From Propionimicrobium lymphophilum DSM 4903 (GTDB taxonomy: Bacteria > Actinomycetota > Actinomycetes > Propionibacteriales > Propionibacteriaceae): a DNA stretch of 64,000 nucleotides. The DNA lies in NCBI RefSeq assembly GCF_000423485.1, contig NZ_AUIB01000001.1, positions 62,001 through 126,000 on the forward strand. Reading direction: 5' to 3'. The position numbers and the translations under genes are program-made. The stretch's first letter is position 1. The number at the start of each line of letters is the position of its first letter. Under the pieces are notes generated by a model. That model was not told the DNA's origin, searched no databases, and worked only from the letters and a program-made list of their open reading frames with translations. This document shows, in pieces, positions 15,174-23,627 of the stretch.

Positions 15174-17381
15174 ATGGCGGCGGAGGATTACAAGGTCATC
15201 GACCTTGAAGTCTCCGGCATGACGTGCGCATCTTGCGCGGCCCGGATTCAAAAGAAACTAAACAAAATGGATGGCGTCCAGGCGTCGGTCAACTACGCCA
15301 CCGAGCGGGCGCACGTGGTGACGTCCGCGGGTGTTGGGGTCAACGACCTAATCGGCGTCGTGCAGAAAACCGGGTACGACGCGCGCATCCCCGATCCGCA
15401 GGCCAAGCCCGTCGATAGGGCTGCGCAAATCCGACGCCGCCTGATCGTCGCCGTGATGCTCGGCGTGCCGCTGATCGCCATCTCGATGGTGCCGGTGCTG
15501 CAGTTCCCCGGCTGGCAGTGGGCCGCGCTGGCGCTGGCGACGCCCGTCGTCTTCTGGTGCGGGCTCGGGTTTCACCGCTCCGCGCTGGTCAACTTGCGGC
15601 ACGGCGCCACGACGATGGACACGCTGATTTCTCTGGGAACATTTTCGTCTTACCTGTTCTCGCTTTACGCGCTGGTCTTCGGCGGGGCCGGCATGATCGG
15701 CATGAAGCACGAGTGGACGCTCTCGCTCAGCCGTGACCACGCGCTGCAGAACATCTACTTCGAGGCGTCCGCGGCCATCATCATGTTCATCTTGCTCGGG
15801 CGATACATCGAGGCCCGCTCGCGTCAGGATGCGTCCGACGCGCTGCGCGCGCTGATGGACGTCGGCGCGAAGGCTGTGACGGTGGTACGCGACGGCAAGC
15901 AGGTGGTCGTGCCCATCGAAGCGCTCAACGTCGGCGACGAGTTCGTCGTCAAGCCCGGCGAGCAGGTGGCAACCGACGGTGAGGTCGTCTCCGGCGTTTC
16001 CGCAGTGGACAACTCGGTGATCACCGGCGAGTCCGTGCCCGTCGAGGTGCGGCCTGGCTCCAAGGTTGTCGGTTCTGCGGTCAACGCTTCCGGCAGGCTG
16101 GTCGTGCGGGCCACGGCCGTCGGTTCTGACACTCAGCTAGCCCAGATCGCCCACCTTGTAGAGGTTGCTCAGACGGGCAAGTCTGCCACGCAGGATCTGG
16201 CGAACAAGGTCTCTGGGGTGTTCGTCCCCATCGTGATCGGGCTTTCCCTGCTGACCCTGATCGTTTGGCTGCTGAATGGTGCGGACGCATCGTTCGCGAT
16301 CGCGTCAGCCGTTTCCGTGCTGATTATTAGCTGCCCATGCGCTCTCGGTCTGGCTACCCCGACAGCGTTGCTGGCCGGTTCGCTGCGCGGCTCAAGGCTG
16401 GGCATTCTGATTCGGGGCCCGCAGGCGCTTGAAGAGGCCCGCAAGGTCACCACCATCGTGCTCGACAAGACCGGCACCATCACCACCGGCGTCATGGCCG
16501 TTTCGGGCGTGAGCGCCGCCGACGGCGTTGCTCAGTCCGAGCTGATGAAAATAGCCGGCGCGCTGGAGTCCGGTTCGAGTCACCCGATCGCCAAGGCGAT
16601 CGTCGCCAAGGCCGGCGAGGGTAAACACGCCGACGAGCTGACCGACGTGCCGGGCAGGGGAGTGCGCGGCCTGGTTGATGGCAAGACTGCAGCCGCCGGC
16701 AACGCGGCTTTTATGTTCGACCTTGGACTGATTGCGGACGCTTCGCTTCAGGCGCAAGCCGACGAGTTTGCCCAGCGCGGCGCTTCGCTGGTTTTCGTGG
16801 CTCACGATTCCCGCGTGCTGGGTGTTATCGGCGTCTCGGACGAGGTCGCCGACGGCTCGGTGAAGGCCATCGATGAGCTGAAGCGGATGGGGTTGAAGAC
16901 CGTCATGCTTACCGGCGACGGCCAGGCCACGGCCGAGCGGGTCGCGGGTGAGGTTGGCGTCGACGAGGTGCGCGCCCAGGTGCTGCCCGGCGACAAGTTC
17001 GACGTCATAAAGGCGCTGCAGGACTCCGGCGATCATGTGGCCATGGTCGGCGACGGCGTCAACGACGCGGCCGCCCTCGCCCAGGCCGACCTGGGTATCT
17101 CGATGGGTGGTGGAACCGATGCGGCGATTGCGGCCAGCGATTTGACGCTGATGCGTCACGACCTAGAGCTGGCCGTCGACGCGATAAAGCTGTCGCGGCG
17201 CACACAGCGCACGATCATCGGAAACCTGGTGTGGGCGTTCGGATATAACGTCCTGGCCATCCCGATCGCCGCGCTGGGCTACCTGAACCCGATGATCGCC
17301 GGCGCAGCCATGGCGTTCAGCTCGGTCTTCGTGGTGACGAACAGTCTGCGGCTGCGCGGGTTCAACCCGTCCAAGGCCTAA
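15174..17381 (+). CDS. copA: Copper-exporting P1B-type ATPase
   Basis: A 735-residue P1B-1 ATPase that pumps Cu(I) out of the cytoplasm. It has one N-terminal HMA domain (GMTCASC at residues 15-21), the actuator TGES motif, the membrane CPC motif in ISCPCALGLATP (near 387), the phosphorylated Asp in DKTGTIT (near 430), the nucleotide-binding SSHPIAKAI, and the hinge GDGVNDAAAL. AGGAGGATAA precedes the ATG. It is last in the operon, and a hairpin repeat 8 bases after the stop may terminate it. Confidence 0.96.
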   Translation: MAAEDYKVIDLEVSGMTCASCAARIQKKLNKMDGVQASVNYATERAHVVTSAGVGVNDLIGVVQKTGYDARIPDPQAKPVDRAAQIRRRLIVAVMLGVPLIAISMVPVLQFPGWQWAALALATPVVFWCGLGFHRSALVNLRHGATTMDTLISLGTFSSYLFSLYALVFGGAGMIGMKHEWTLSLSRDHALQNIYFEASAAIIMFILLGRYIEARSRQDASDALRALMDVGAKAVTVVRDGKQVVVPIEALNVGDEFVVKPGEQVATDGEVVSGVSAVDNSVITGESVPVEVRPGSKVVGSAVNASGRLVVRATAVGSDTQLAQIAHLVEVAQTGKSATQDLANKVSGVFVPIVIGLSLLTLIVWLLNGADASFAIASAVSVLIISCPCALGLATPTALLAGSLRGSRLGILIRGPQALEEARKVTTIVLDKTGTITTGVMAVSGVSAADGVAQSELMKIAGALESGSSHPIAKAIVAKAGEGKHADELTDVPGRGVRGLVDGKTAAAGNAAFMFDLGLIADASLQAQADEFAQRGASLVFVAHDSRVLGVIGVSDEVADGSVKAIDELKRMGLKTVMLTGDGQATAERVAGEVGVDEVRAQVLPGDKFDVIKALQDSGDHVAMVGDGVNDAAALAQADLGISMGGGTDAAIAASDLTLMRHDLELAVDAIKLSRRTQRTIIGNLVWAFGYNVLAIPIAALGYLNPMIAGAAMAFSSVFVVTNSLRLRGFNPSKA

Positions 17382-17389
17382 AAATTTAA

Positions 17390-17429
17390 CGGGAACCAAA
17401 AGGCTCGACTACGAGCTTTTTGGTTCCCG
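17390..17429. repeat. CG-ACTA-CG hairpin repeat, copy after copA
   Basis: The best-formed copy. CGGGAACCAAAA pairs with TTTTGGTTCCCG (12 bp), then a G-T pair and GCTCG/CGAGC, leaving the tetraloop ACTA: an 18-bp stem in 40 bases. Nine bases past the copA stop with T-rich flanks, it is likely to act as a terminator. Confidence 0.88.
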
Positions 17430-17449
17430 TTATTTGTTTTTGGGTTAGT

Positions 17450-17488
17450 GGGAACCGGAAAGTCCGACTACGAGCTTTTGGGTTCCGG
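17450..17488. repeat. CG-ACTA-CG hairpin repeat, imperfect copy
   Basis: GGAACC and GGTTCC form the outer stem, with GGAAAG/CTTTTG inside; the tip is TCCGACTACGAG. It lies 20 bp after the previous copy and opens the ATPase cassette whose other end carries a further copy at 18843-18882. Confidence 0.78.
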
Positions 17489-17498
17489 CTGTTTAGTG

Positions 17499-17554
17499 GT
17501 GGAGAAATGGCCATGTGAATAGTGGAGAAATCCATACCTTCGGGGTGGAGAAAT
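17499..17554 (+). promoter_or_regulatory. Three GTGGAGAAAT direct repeats upstream of the ATPase gene
   Basis: GTGGAGAAAT occurs exactly at 17499, 17522 and 17545, a 23-bp period, the last two copies continuing as CCATAC/CCGTAC. The set ends 26 bases before the ATG at 17581. Equal spacing of about two helical turns suggests cooperative binding by a regulator, perhaps the ATPase itself. Confidence 0.8.
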
Positions 17555-17580
17555 CCGTACTATTTGGTATTGTTTGGGTT

Positions 17581-18831
17581 ATGAAAAGCTACTTGCCGCG
17601 TGTTGCGGATAGCCTCGTCGAACAGGCCTTACGCAGCAGTGGCGCCGTTGAGATCCGCGGCACAAGAGCGTGTGGAAAGACCGAGACGGCACGTCAATTT
17701 GCGGCGTCGGAAATCCGTCTCGACGCTGGTGACGCAAGAGCCGCACTCGCCGCTACACAACCCGAGACGGCCTTGAGTGGCGATACTCCCAGGCTCATTG
17801 ACGAGTGGCAGTTAGTTCAGGGGATATGGAACGCAGTCCGTCGCGAGGTTGATGAACGCAGGAGGCCTGGACAGTTTTTGCTGACCGGTTCTGCTGCTCC
17901 TGAAGATGATCCGTTCAGACATTCGGGGGCCGGCCGGTTCAGGCGCGTCCTGCTTAGAACGATGAGCTTTTTCGAGTCGGGCCACTCGAGTGGCCAGGTT
18001 GGTCTTGGTTCGCTTTTTAAAGACCAGAGCGTTCCCATAGCTGAATCTCAGCTGGGGTTTGGTGAGGTCGTAAACAGGATCGTCAGCGGAGGGTGGCCAG
18101 GATGGCTGGGTCTCGAAGCCTCCGATGCTCAAGCGCAGGCTGGCTCATATCTAGATGATATTGCAGAACACGATTTTCCTGATGTCGCCGGTATGCGCCG
18201 AGACCCGAGAAGATTTCGCGCTTACCTCAATGCTTTGGCTGGGTTGGTGGCTCAGCCGGCCAGTTTTTCAGCTATAAACCGTAGAATGCAGGACGAGTTT
18301 TCTGCGTCTGTTTCCGCGACGGCAGCGGGTGAACTGCACGATTTTGCGTCACGAATGTATCTGGTTGAAGACCAGCCGGCTTGGTCTCCGAAGTTGCGCT
18401 CTAAAACCACCGCGGCACAGGCGCCGGTGCGCCATCTGGCTGATCCATCGCTTGCTGCGGCACTGCTGAATGCTGGTACGGAGCGGTTGCTTCTCGATTT
18501 GAACACGCTTGGTTTCCTTTTCGAGTCTCAGGTGATTCACGATCTGCGTGTCTACGCGCAGGCTGCGGGGGCGCGTGGCGTCTTCCACTTTCGTGATACC
18601 AAGGGCAGGGACGAGATCGACGCCGTTGTCGAAAATGCTGACGGCAGATGGATCGGTTTTGAAGTGAAGCTTGGTGAAGAAAATGTTGATGCTGCCGCAG
18701 CTAACTTGCTCCGCGTGTCGGCAAAAATAGCTCGTCAGCCGAGTGCGCTTGTCGTCATTACCCCTATAGGCGTTTCGTATCGCCGCAGTGACGGTGTTCT
18801 GGTGGTTCCGCTGACTGTCCTTGGCCCATAA
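17581..18831 (+). CDS. AAA-family ATPase with DUF4143 domain
   Basis: A 416-residue protein of the ATP-binding AAA_14/DUF4143 group. Walker A is GTRACGKT (residues 27-34), a Walker-B-like RLIDEWQ is near 85, and FLLTGSAAP acts as sensor. The C-terminal DUF4143 part includes GFLFESQVIHDLRVYA, the DEIDAVV and GFEVKLG nuclease-like residues. The cellular role of the family is unsettled; such genes are often accessory and patchily distributed. ATG 17581 is taken as the start because the spaced repeats lie upstream, although an in-frame GTG at 17515 would also read. CG-ACTA-CG repeats flank the gene on both sides, as at the AbiEi-like pseudogene. Confidence 0.85.
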   Translation: MKSYLPRVADSLVEQALRSSGAVEIRGTRACGKTETARQFAASEIRLDAGDARAALAATQPETALSGDTPRLIDEWQLVQGIWNAVRREVDERRRPGQFLLTGSAAPEDDPFRHSGAGRFRRVLLRTMSFFESGHSSGQVGLGSLFKDQSVPIAESQLGFGEVVNRIVSGGWPGWLGLEASDAQAQAGSYLDDIAEHDFPDVAGMRRDPRRFRAYLNALAGLVAQPASFSAINRRMQDEFSASVSATAAGELHDFASRMYLVEDQPAWSPKLRSKTTAAQAPVRHLADPSLAAALLNAGTERLLLDLNTLGFLFESQVIHDLRVYAQAAGARGVFHFRDTKGRDEIDAVVENADGRWIGFEVKLGEENVDAAAANLLRVSAKIARQPSALVVITPIGVSYRRSDGVLVVPLTVLGP

Positions 18832-18842
18832 GAGTTGATTAA

Positions 18843-18882
18843 CGGGAACCAAAAGGTTCGACTACGAGCTTTTTGGTTCCGG
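18843..18882. repeat. CG-ACTA-CG hairpin repeat, copy after the ATPase gene
   Basis: GGGAACCAAAAGG on the left pairs with CTTTTTGGTTCC on the right, with TTCGACTACGAG at the tip. It fills the 56-base gap between the convergent ATPase gene and larB and could terminate both. Confidence 0.85.
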
Positions 18883-18887
18883 CTGAT

Positions 18888-19544
18888 TTACGGGGCAGCG
18901 ATCTGGGCGGCAAGGTGGCCTGCGCCGTAGCCGTTGTCTATGTTGACGACGCCGACGCCCGGCGCGCAGGCGTTCAGCATCGTCAATAGCGCGGAGACGC
19001 CGCCGAAGCTGGCGCCGTAACCAACCGACGTCGGCACGGCCACCACAGGGCAGGAAATCAGCCCCGCGATCAGTCCGGGTAGCGCGCCGTCCATGCCTGC
19101 GGCGACGACGATCGCCCCGGCCTTGCGGAAGACGTCCAGCTTCGAGAGTGTTCTGTGCAGCCCGGCGATGCCGATGTCCACCACCAGTTCGGCGGGACGC
19201 CCGAGGTGGCGGGCGGTCAGCAGGGCCTCGCGGGCAACCGGTAGGTCGGACGTGCCGGCACATGCCACAACCACCAGCTTGCCGGTGGGTTCGGGACGCC
19301 TAGGCGGCCAGGCCAAGAAACGCGCAACCTCATCGTGAAAGGCGTCGGGCAGCACCTCCTTGATGGCCTCGGCGCGTTCGTCGTCTGCTCGGGTGAAGAT
19401 CGTCACCACGTCGGGCTTCTCGGCCACCCGCTGCGCGATCTCGCGAACCTGCTCGACAGATTTACCCTCGCAGTAGACGGCCTCGGGGTATCCCCGGCGA
19501 TCGGCCCGCTGCCAGTCGAGGTCGGCGATATCGTCGTCGCTCAT
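18888..19544 (-). CDS. larB: LarB, pyridinium-3,5-biscarboxylate mononucleotide synthase
   Basis: A 218-residue AIR-carboxylase-like protein. LarB carboxylates and hydrolyses nicotinic acid adenine dinucleotide, the first step to the nickel-pincer nucleotide cofactor of lactate racemase. The C-terminal half shows the PurE-like CAGTSDLPVAREAL, DIGIAGLHR, VVAAGMDGALPGLI and PTSVGYGASFGG motifs. ATG 19544 overlaps the larE stop (ATGA) and follows GGGAGAAG; the frame is open further 5', but only within larE. It is the last gene of larC-larE-larB. Confidence 0.93.
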   Translation of the reverse strand: MSDDDIADLDWQRADRRGYPEAVYCEGKSVEQVREIAQRVAEKPDVVTIFTRADDERAEAIKEVLPDAFHDEVARFLAWPPRRPEPTGKLVVVACAGTSDLPVAREALLTARHLGRPAELVVDIGIAGLHRTLSKLDVFRKAGAIVVAAGMDGALPGLIAGLISCPVVAVPTSVGYGASFGGVSALLTMLNACAPGVGVVNIDNGYGAGHLAAQIAAP

Positions 19545-20410
19545 TTCTTCTCCCTCAAAATTTGCATGGAGAACGCCCCGCGCTGCATGCCCGAAAGGTC
19601 TAGCGTCACGTACCTGAACCCCGCTTTTTTGACGCCCTCGACGAGCCCCGCGCGAATCTTCTCGTCTGCGAGCAGGTGGAATTCGTCTAGGGACACCTCG
19701 ACTCGCGCGATTTCCTCGTGGTGACGCACCCGGCAGTCGCTGAAACCGGCCGCGTAGACTGCCTCCTCTGCGGCCTCGATCCGGCGAAGTTTTTCTTCCG
19801 TGATCGGTGTGCCGTGTGGGATTCTCGTCGCCAGGCAGGGCGCCGACGGCTTGTCCGCAACGCTTAGCCCGATTGCCCTGGCCAGCCCGCGGACCCGCTC
19901 TTTGGTTAGCCCGGCGTCGGCTAGCGGACGCAGCACCTTGTGCTCGGCTGCAGCCCGCGCGCCCGGCCTGTCCGGGGCTAGCGTGTCGTCGGAGTTCTCG
20001 CCGTAGGCGACCGCGTCGAGGTCGAGCTTCGCCACTAGCTCGTCGTCGACGAGGGTGAACATGGCGTTCTTGCACACGTAGCAGCGGTCGGCGTCGTTGG
20101 CCACGAAATTGGGGTTGGCGAGCTCGTTGGTTTTGAATTCCACCATCCGAGCGCCGATCTGCTCGGCCGTGCGACGGGCGAGTTCCAGTTCGCTGCGGGG
20201 CAGCAGCCCCGAATCGGCGGTGACGGCCACCACGTTTTCGGCACCCAGCGCGTGCACAGCGATCGCCAGCAGCAGCGCCGAATCGACGCCACCGGAATAG
20301 GCCACGCCCAGCTTTTTGTAGCCGTTCAGCCTAGCCGTGACCGCCTCAGCGTCGGTGCGCTCGATGCTGCTCAGATGCCAGTTCAGTTTTTCGTTCAACG
20401 TTTCGATCAC
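19541..20410 (-). CDS. larE: LarE, sulfur transferase for the nickel-pincer cofactor (three-cysteine type)
   Basis: A 289-residue PP-loop protein (SGGVDS, residues 39-44) that adenylates the cofactor precursor and inserts sulfur. Three cysteines stand out: CYVC (110 and 113) and PCLATR (192). Family knowledge divides LarE into a single-Cys, self-sacrificing type, as in Lactiplantibacillus, and a three-Cys type that holds a [4Fe-4S] cluster and can turn over; this one fits the second. GTG start at 20410 overlaps the larC stop. Confidence 0.93.
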   Translation of the reverse strand: MIETLNEKLNWHLSSIERTDAEAVTARLNGYKKLGVAYSGGVDSALLLAIAVHALGAENVVAVTADSGLLPRSELELARRTAEQIGARMVEFKTNELANPNFVANDADRCYVCKNAMFTLVDDELVAKLDLDAVAYGENSDDTLAPDRPGARAAAEHKVLRPLADAGLTKERVRGLARAIGLSVADKPSAPCLATRIPHGTPITEEKLRRIEAAEEAVYAAGFSDCRVRHHEEIARVEVSLDEFHLLADEKIRAGLVEGVKKAGFRYVTLDLSGMQRGAFSMQILREKK

Positions 20411-21768
20411 TTCGATTCTGGAACGGGGTTTCCCGCAACTAGCCCCGCCTCGACGATGCTCGCCTGCGCCAGTTGCGCCATCTCCGCCTGCGTTTTTCCG
20501 GACTTCCTAGCGGCTTCGGCGAGCGACTCGAACTCGGACGTGGTGTGCAGTATCTGGCCTGCTCTGCTTGCCACCTTGACCGAGATTTCTTGCCCGCCCA
20601 CCTCGACGTCGTGCCACGAACGATCCAAGACAAAACGCTCCAGCTGGTTGAACCTGACGCCGAGCGTGGAGGTCTGGCTTAGCAGGACGTCGGAGATCGC
20701 CTCGGCGTCCGCGGGCCTGCAGAGCGCGTGGACGGTTTGCGCGGGCCGGCCCTTCTTCATCAAAATCGGGGTCAGCCAGGCGTCCAGCGCGCCGGCGTCG
20801 AAGAGCGCGTCCATGATGCCGGGCCAAAGCTGCGGGTTCTGATCGTCGACGTTCGCCGCCAGCTCGGTGACCTGCTCGCTCTGCGCGGCCTGGAAGGTCT
20901 CGCCGATCAGCACCCGAACGACGTTAGGGTGCCCGGCGAAGTCCTTGCCGCCGGCGCCGATGCCGATGGCGCTGGTCGTCATTAGTGGTAGCTTTTCGCA
21001 GCACTCGGCAAGCGCGCGGATCACCGCCAGACCGGTGGGCGTGGCCAGCTCTCCGACCGCGCCCGGAGTGGTAACCGGGGCCGGCTCGTCGTGCGGCAGA
21101 TCGTGGTGATGAGAGTGCGTGTGTGAACCGTGAGAGTGCGTGTGCTCGTGGCTTTCGTGCTCGTCATGAGAATGATCGTGAGAGTGGCCGTCGTGCGAAT
21201 GCCAACCTTCTCCGGACGGGCCAGCCGAGGAGGGCCAACCGAGCGCGAGCTGCGCGACGGCGGGTGCGGGGACCGGAATGTCGCCGTGGGCAACCAAAAT
21301 TCTTCCGCTGCCAAGCGCCACCTCGGACGCGGAAACCTCGCTGACGCCCAGCAGCCGCAGCCCCTCGCAGACGCCGACGACGTCAGCGATGGAGTCCAGC
21401 GCGCCCACCTCGTGGAAGTGCACCTCGTCGGGGGAGACCCCGTGCACGTGCCCCTCTGCCTCGGCCAGTCGGGCGAAAACCTTCAGCGCCATCTCGCGGG
21501 TTGCCTCGGGGATCGTCGATTCGCTCAGCAGCTTCCTGATTGACGCCCAGCTTCTGTGCGGGGGATCCTCGGCGAGGCGCTCAACGGTGATCTTCAATGA
21601 TCTCTGCCCGCCACGGTTTACCGTCGCCTGGCTGAACCTGACTGAATTCGGGATCAGCTCGTCGAGCACTTTCTGGATCTTGTCTAGGCTTACTCCAGCA
21701 TCAATGAGGCTGCCCAGCAGCATGTCTCCGGCAACTCCGGCGGAAATATCGAACCATGCACGAGTCAT
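20407..21768 (-). CDS. larC: LarC, nickel insertion enzyme (fused LarC1-LarC2)
   Basis: A 453-residue CTP-dependent cyclometallase that inserts nickel into the pincer nucleotide. It begins with AWFDISAGVAGDMLLG and contains PDEVHFHEVGALDSIADVVG, a very His-rich linker (near residues 190-222, HSHDHSHDEHESHEHTHSHG and more) suited to nickel binding, and the C-terminal VDDQNPQLWPGIMDAL domain. In Lactiplantibacillus LarC is made by a ribosomal frameshift between two frames; here it is one unbroken frame. It is the first gene of the operon and diverges from the Nei2-like gene. No larA gene is in the window. Confidence 0.94.
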   Translation of the reverse strand: MTRAWFDISAGVAGDMLLGSLIDAGVSLDKIQKVLDELIPNSVRFSQATVNRGGQRSLKITVERLAEDPPHRSWASIRKLLSESTIPEATREMALKVFARLAEAEGHVHGVSPDEVHFHEVGALDSIADVVGVCEGLRLLGVSEVSASEVALGSGRILVAHGDIPVPAPAVAQLALGWPSSAGPSGEGWHSHDGHSHDHSHDEHESHEHTHSHGSHTHSHHHDLPHDEPAPVTTPGAVGELATPTGLAVIRALAECCEKLPLMTTSAIGIGAGGKDFAGHPNVVRVLIGETFQAAQSEQVTELAANVDDQNPQLWPGIMDALFDAGALDAWLTPILMKKGRPAQTVHALCRPADAEAISDVLLSQTSTLGVRFNQLERFVLDRSWHDVEVGGQEISVKVASRAGQILHTTSEFESLAEAARKSGKTQAEMAQLAQASIVEAGLVAGNPVPESK

Positions 21769-21850
21769 GAATCAATTGTGCCGCGAAGCCGGTAATGGGC
21801 ATCCGGTTGCACGGCTTTTCAGCGTTGCGTCGTGGAATAGGCTTGGAGTC

Positions 21851-22723
21851 ATGCCTGAAGGACACGTGATTCACAAATTGGCCCGCGAGCTTACCGACAA
21901 ATTCGGCGGTAAACAGGTGCGCGTGTCGTCCCCGCAGGGTCGTTTCGCAGACGCTGCAGCCATTCTCGACGGCACCGTTCTAGAGGACGCCGACGCCGTC
22001 GGCAAGCACCTGTTTATCAATTTCGAGGCGCGCCAGTGCGTGTGGATTCACCTGGGGCTGATCGGAAAATTCAGGTTCAAGCCGCTTTCGCAGATCGAAA
22101 ACTACGACACTTTGCGGCTGCTCATCGCCGACTCCAAGATCGGTGCCGAGCTGCGCGGCCCGCAGTGGTGCAGGCTGATCACGCCGGAGGAGAAGCTCGC
22201 GGTAATTGCGAGATCCGGCCCCGACCCGCTGCGCGACGACGCAGATCCCGAGCGGGCCTGGAAGAAGGTGCACAACTCCAAGCGCACAATTGCCCAGCTC
22301 CTGATGGATCAGGGCGTGTTCGCCGGCGTTGGCAACATCTATCGCGCGGAGGTGCTGTTCCGTCACGGCGTCGACCCGAAACTGCCCGCTAACAAGCTGT
22401 CCCGCGAGGTCTTCGATTCGATTTGGGCCGACCTCGCTGCTCTAATGCGCGCAGACGTTCTCACCGGCCAGATCGACACCGTCGATCCCGAGCACTCTCC
22501 CGAGGAACAGCACAGGGATCCGCGCGTCGACGAACACGGCGGCGAGGTCTACGTCTACCGCAGGGCGGGGCAGGAGTGCCTGGTTTGCGGCGAACCCATC
22601 CAGCTCGAGCTGTATGCGGGTCGCAACTTGTACTGGTGCCCGAAGTGCCAGCCGCAGGCGAGCGGCGGCGAACCTCGCGCTAAACACGGCGGGGCTTGGC
22701 ATAACTGTGCGCCCAAGGCCTAG
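21851..22723 (+). CDS. Fpg/Nei family DNA glycosylase (Nei2-like endonuclease VIII)
   Basis: A 290-residue base-excision repair glycosylase. It begins MPEGHVIHKLAR, which gives the catalytic N-terminal Pro2 and Glu3 after Met removal; the MPEGH form is typical of actinobacterial Nei2. The helix-two-turn-helix segment QGVFAGVGNIYRAEVLF is near residue 155, and a C-terminal zinc finger CLVCGEPI ... WCPKC is near 245. The frame is open far upstream, but MPEGH fixes the start at 21851. It removes oxidised pyrimidines and related lesions. Confidence 0.93.
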   Translation: MPEGHVIHKLARELTDKFGGKQVRVSSPQGRFADAAAILDGTVLEDADAVGKHLFINFEARQCVWIHLGLIGKFRFKPLSQIENYDTLRLLIADSKIGAELRGPQWCRLITPEEKLAVIARSGPDPLRDDADPERAWKKVHNSKRTIAQLLMDQGVFAGVGNIYRAEVLFRHGVDPKLPANKLSREVFDSIWADLAALMRADVLTGQIDTVDPEHSPEEQHRDPRVDEHGGEVYVYRRAGQECLVCGEPIQLELYAGRNLYWCPKCQPQASGGEPRAKHGGAWHNCAPKA

Positions 22724-22764
22724 TCTTTTATAGGCAAAAATCTTCTAACTAGTTGGTAGTAGCG

Positions 22765-23445
22765 ATGCTGGAGCTCATCAGGGACCCAAAGCAGTGGACT
22801 TGGCGGCCTAACTCTCTCCTGCGACGAATCGTGTTGTGCTTCGTCGGCGTAATGATTGTCTCTTCGGGCACGGCCATTTGCCTGCACGGCAAGACGGGCG
22901 CGGACCCAGTCACGGCTCTACAGCAGAGTGTCACCGAGGTGACCGGCCTTTCACTGGCCGTGCTCTCTCCGATAATCAACCTGGTCATGCTGATATTGAT
23001 CATTCCGTTCGACCGCAGAATCTTCGGCCTGGGCACGCTCATGAACGCCTTGCTTTTTGGGGTGTTCGTCACCGTTTTCCTGGACGTGCTGGAGGGCTTT
23101 TACACGTTCGAGTATTCGCTTGGTGGGATGCTCGTGCATCTGGTCATCGGCCTGACGCTGTATTGCCTGGGGCTGTCCATCTACATCAGCACGGACATCG
23201 GCCAAGGCGCTGCCGACGGGCTAGCCCCCGTGCTCACCAGGAAGTTCAAGAACGTCAGCTACCGCACGTTCCGGATCGGGCAGGACGTGATTTCCGCGCT
23301 TATTGCCCTGATCATCCTGCATTTCGATTTATCCCGCAGCTCCGTCGGCGTCGGGACGCTGATAATGAGCCTGTTCATCGGCGTGATCGTCGATTTCTTC
23401 AACAGGACGGTCTCCAACTGGTTGATTAGCTATCTGCGGCTATGA
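22765..23445 (+). CDS. YczE/YitT-like membrane protein
   Basis: A 226-residue membrane protein with five or six hydrophobic segments. It matches the YczE/YyaS family by the SSGTAICLHGKTGADPVTAL opening, the DIGQGAADGLAP motif, and the closing VGTLIMSLFIGVIVDFF. Its substrate is unknown. ATG 22765 is taken; a TTG at 22753 is in frame, and neither has a strong ribosome site. It follows the Nei2-like gene by 41 bases and may share its transcript. Confidence 0.82.
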   Translation: MLELIRDPKQWTWRPNSLLRRIVLCFVGVMIVSSGTAICLHGKTGADPVTALQQSVTEVTGLSLAVLSPIINLVMLILIIPFDRRIFGLGTLMNALLFGVFVTVFLDVLEGFYTFEYSLGGMLVHLVIGLTLYCLGLSIYISTDIGQGAADGLAPVLTRKFKNVSYRTFRIGQDVISALIALIILHFDLSRSSVGVGTLIMSLFIGVIVDFFNRTVSNWLISYLRL

Positions 23446-23627
23446 AGGTGGAGGAACGCAAGCGAAGTTACAACAAATTGCAAAAACTACACAACCAAGA
23501 AAATGTTGTAATTTGTGTGTAATTTTGTCACTTCTTTTTACAAAGTAGTTACAAAATGCCTATCGAGCATCTAATGCGTGGCTACTAGCGACATTTTGTT
23601 GTTACCCAGGCCGGGTTTTTAAGCTGG
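23446..23627. other. A+T-rich gap between convergent genes with repeated TTACAA motifs
   Basis: No gene. GTTACAACAAA near 23466 and TTTTGTTGTTAC near 23593 are near inverted repeats about 120 bases apart, with further TTACAAA/TTGTAATTT copies between them. A weak CCC-AGGCC-GGG hairpin with a T-run near 23607-23620 could end the plus-strand transcript. Confidence 0.4.

Noticed and set aside
18888-20075. Long 395-codon version of larB
   Set aside because: The added N-terminus is an out-of-frame reading of larE; the LarB family starts at MSDDDIADLD with an ATGA overlap.
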